Below are positions 61,100 to 64,000 of a DNA stretch of 64,000 nt, one piece after another (position 1 is the first letter of the stretch; each line of letters begins with the position of its first letter). The stretch lies in contig OZ017805.1 in NCBI GenBank assembly GCA_963969395.1, positions 11,036,001 to 11,100,000 of the forward strand, written 5' to 3'. The notes under the pieces were generated by a model. The model worked only from the letters and a program-made list of their open reading frames with translations, ran no database searches and was not told the DNA's origin. This DNA is from Pseudoscleropodium purum (taxonomy: Eukaryota; Streptophyta; Bryopsida; Hypnales; Brachytheciaceae). The position numbers were made by a program, and so were the translations under genes.

Positions 61100-64000
61100 A
61101 TCTAGGCATAAGTATCTTTATACACAAAAACGTGGTAAGATGATACGAAATATCATCCTAGGGAATTCCAATGATGTTCTTCCAAACTTTAGTGTTCGAA
61201 TTGTCTCTTTTTCCTCTTCTAACTACTCTTTTCTTCTTTTTTCTGGATGCAACTACTATTCGGATTCCAATCTAGATCCAGTATCACTTGGTTTCTGATT
61301 AAGTCTCTCCAAAGTACTAGTCTTCAATTCCTTTGTTTTACCATTAGAAAGTTTGATGTTGATCTTTTAAGGAGTAGGGACTTCACGACTCTGGTCTCTC
61401 ACACTTACAAAATTGACTAAAACACAATTAACACACAAATAATCTAGGTGTTGTAGCAAAAAAAAAAGATTCGGATCTTCACAACTTTTTGGATGGCCTA
61501 TCCAACAAGCAGATCACTCACGATTTCGTACACTCTCCTTAATTACAACAACAGATCATAGGCATTGGAAATTGATGAGGAGTAGTCTTTCTAAATATTT
61601 AGATGGATTCTAAAGTTGGCAGACCTTCTGGTGAATGGAAGTTTCCGTTGGCAGTCACTAATCTCCACATAGAATCAGACACGATTTCGGACCTACACTT
61701 ATACCACTCTTTAGCTGAAGTAGATTACCATTCCAGTATTTCAAAGGCACTATGTGCAACTCCTTAGTTACAAGTCCAACACTATTACAATAATACTCCC
61801 TCAATCTAACCAAGTTATCCAAAATCCAGATTCCTCTCAACACTCCAAGCAACAAACCAACACAATCCATATACAGATGTTGAAGTTAGAGTGTCTAATT
61901 GATGGTTCAAATTAAAGAAAGGAATGAAATACAATAGAAAATGCTCTAAGATGGAATGAGAGGGCAGCAAATTTGCTTGCCATTAGAAACCAAAAGTAAA
62001 ATCCAAAGTCATCGCCTAAAAAGCCAAAAAGGAACCTTGGAAATCAAGGTAATCATATAATGAACACCCGGAGATATTTAGAAAGTTCACAACCCAATTC
62101 TCCCTAAAAATACGGAACTTAGGCCCACATTTGGAAAATTCGTTCTAGAATCTAAAAAAAATCCTAATTAACTACCTACTATCTATCTACCCCATCGTGC
62201 CTTCTTTGTGCTACTTCTGCTTTGACTTCCTAGAGTCTTCACCAATGTATTATTTGTTGTCAACTAAGTCTAAGGCTTTCGTTGAATTTCCAAAGGTGAG
62301 TCTTCATCATCCAACTCTTCCTTGGATCCAAACTTCAAATAATGGAAGAATTGGGACAGAAACTCCTTACTCTATTGGAACGAACTTCTCACTTAATTCC
62401 TTCTCCAACTCAAGTACTACTTGTTCTATTGGAGTCACTAGTTGACCAATAGTTGAAGTAAGAATAGACTTCAGTCTTTTTGATTGTGGATGAATTGAAA
62501 CATTAGAAGTCTGCCAAATTGGAGTCTGTCGAATCGGAGTATTCTAAAATATGCTTCTGAGGACTTCTGGAAACCCTTCTAAGTCTATGGTCCTTTCCGG
62601 ATCCAAATATCCCAGCAACTTATGCATGGCCCTCAAGACAACTCCCATTCGGGCTTTGAAATTGACTAGGATTTTAATCATCCTTGATCTAGTCATATGA
62701 CCTTTCTTCTCCAACCAAGTGGTGTAGAAGTCAACTCTGATCACTGTATATTCCGAAATCATTCCTAGTTTCTTTAGGTTGTGGATGAGTCGAAGAGCAT
62801 CTGTCTAATTATGTCTTGTCGTATTTAGCTCCCCTTCCATCCACTCTAATTAGAACTTGAAGCTATTCCTTTCCTCTTTCAACTTTTAGATCTGCTCTTC
62901 CTTCTGTCGAAACTCTTTCGGATCTGATTATTTCCGGATCTCTTCCAAAATCTTGTACGGCTTCATCTTGAGTTCATCCGAGATGACAAGTATGTAATCC
63001 TCCAGGTCGCCATACATCTGTTTGGCCTACTGTATCCATTGGAGTCCAACTTCAAAGAAATCTTGGTCTTCATGTTGATTTGGATCCAGACTTGGCTCTC
63101 CTCTATCCAACGTTGGCACCTTTTCTCGTGCAACTAGATCCGTGGACTTCCTTTGTTTCCAATCGGCAGCTTCTTCTTCTTCTTTCGCTTGTCCTTCTTC
63201 CGATTTATTTTCTTCCTTCTTCAATTCATCAATCAGGCCGTACTTCAGCATCTCGACTCCAATGTGATATTGAATCATTTCTTGAGCACTTAAGACCTCT
63301 TTGTGATGGTAGAGGTGAAACAGATACAAGCTAATAGGGCTTTGTTTCACCTTGGCCACGTAATCAACTAGTTTGCCCACTATGCCTTGAATCATTCTCC
63401 CCCAATACTCAATCCGATCCTCAAAGGCCCCAAAGATGGTATAAGACAACATGACCGTAACCCAGGTAGGCTTTTCTGGATATAGGATCGGAATGAGGAA
63501 TTCCAGTACCCATCCATGCCTCTCGTTCTTGCAATCACTAATGGCAAAACCTTCCTTAGCATGAGCCAAACTCTAGAACTTTCCGGTTACATACTTATTT
63601 GTCTTTCCGGCTAATTCGAGTTTGCTTTTTTTGAATGAATATACATCCGCCCAAGTGTCTTCCATCTAAGCTAGGGGTCAACCCCTCACCATCAACTCAT
63701 ATTGGTTCAAAACTTTGTATATGAGTTTTTGGATCATCTCCTTGTTCTTCATATTCCATGGTCTATCTAACAATCTAATGCACCTAATACACATGAGGGC
63801 CTCTTCTAGCTGTGCTTGGTGGGCCAAATTGGAAGGAATGACCAGACAAACCATTCGAGCTACCACTATGGACTTTCATGTAGACAAATCGTTAGCTGCC
63901 ACCATGAATCATTGATACCGAACAACCTAATCTGGTGTAAATGGCACCGACCTTTCCGTCCTCTCCTTATTACGGTTGCTAATTCACCATTCTTTCTCTC
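61100..64000 (-). mobile_element. single-gene element (SGE) copy 4, cut by the window end
   Basis: Starts at CAATCTAGGCATAAGTATC like the 3' edge of the other copies and runs collinear with copy 3 to the end of the window, inside the CT-rich leader. Relative to copy 3 it lacks about 240 bases of the 3' gene part at about 62340. Confidence 0.75.
62183..63905 (-). pseudogene. SGE protein, copy 4 (stops, one deletion)
   Basis: Starts ATGGTGGCAGCTAACG at 63905; consensus stop at 62185-62183 after KKARWGR. The frame is kept from 63905 to 62544 with several stops. The longest clean run (63569-63027, 180 codons) covers KNERHGWVLEFLIPILYPEK, PISLYLFHLYHHKEVLSA and the acidic linker. A deletion of about 240 bases near 62340 removes part of the Pro/Ser-rich region. 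Family as in copy 3; function unknown. Confidence 0.65.

Overview
The window looks like intergenic DNA from a very large, AT-rich plant nuclear genome, most likely a gymnosperm. The evidence is plant-type CACTA termini, a very high load of old and broken transposable elements, spliceosomal-type introns, CT-rich plant-like leaders after TATA-like boxes, and a protein family I associate from memory with conifer gene sets. The organism is an inference; no marker gene, tRNA, rRNA or intact host gene was recognised.

Layout. 0-1.3 kb: a decayed piggyBac-type transposase. 1.3-31 kb: AT-rich DNA holding many short non-autonomous elements. The most striking family has about 0.9 kb copies with termini TTAA-CCCCT...AGGGG-TTAA, near 1.3, 8.6, 16.8, 18.2, 24.9, 29.6 and 44.4 kb, with related ends at 5.1, 20.9 and 23 kb. 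A 980-bp decamer minisatellite lies at 10.7-11.7 kb. 31.5-38.9 kb: a CACTA-like element with its own decayed reading frame. Two copies of a 3.0-3.5 kb single-gene element (called SGE here) lie in opposite orientation in its left subterminal array and at its truncated right end. Further SGE copies lie at 46.5-50.0 kb and 61.1-64.0 kb. 50-53 kb: repeat-rich DNA with purine-rich minisatellites. 53-61 kb: decayed multi-exon coding sequence. A plus-strand pseudogene at 53.4-54.3 kb faces a minus-strand set of exons at 60.4-54.8 kb that ends in an FCP1/NIF-type (HAD superfamily) phosphatase-like domain.

No intact gene is present: every recognisable coding region carries stops, most of which can be explained by C-to-T or G-to-A changes at CAG, CAA, CGA or TGG codons. 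The best leads are: (1) a plant piggyBac-like system, with a transposase relic beside TTAA/CCCC-ended non-autonomous elements; (2) an inverted SGE pair whose 1,995-bp cores look identical while their flanks differ by about one base in nine, as expected from recent gene conversion or an assembly error; (3) two loci where the 5' end of a pseudogene is duplicated head to head across a 20-35 base spacer, giving long fold-back structures; (4) a recurring small palindrome (CAATTTAGGG...CCCTAAATTG) in the introns and flanks of the minus-strand gene.
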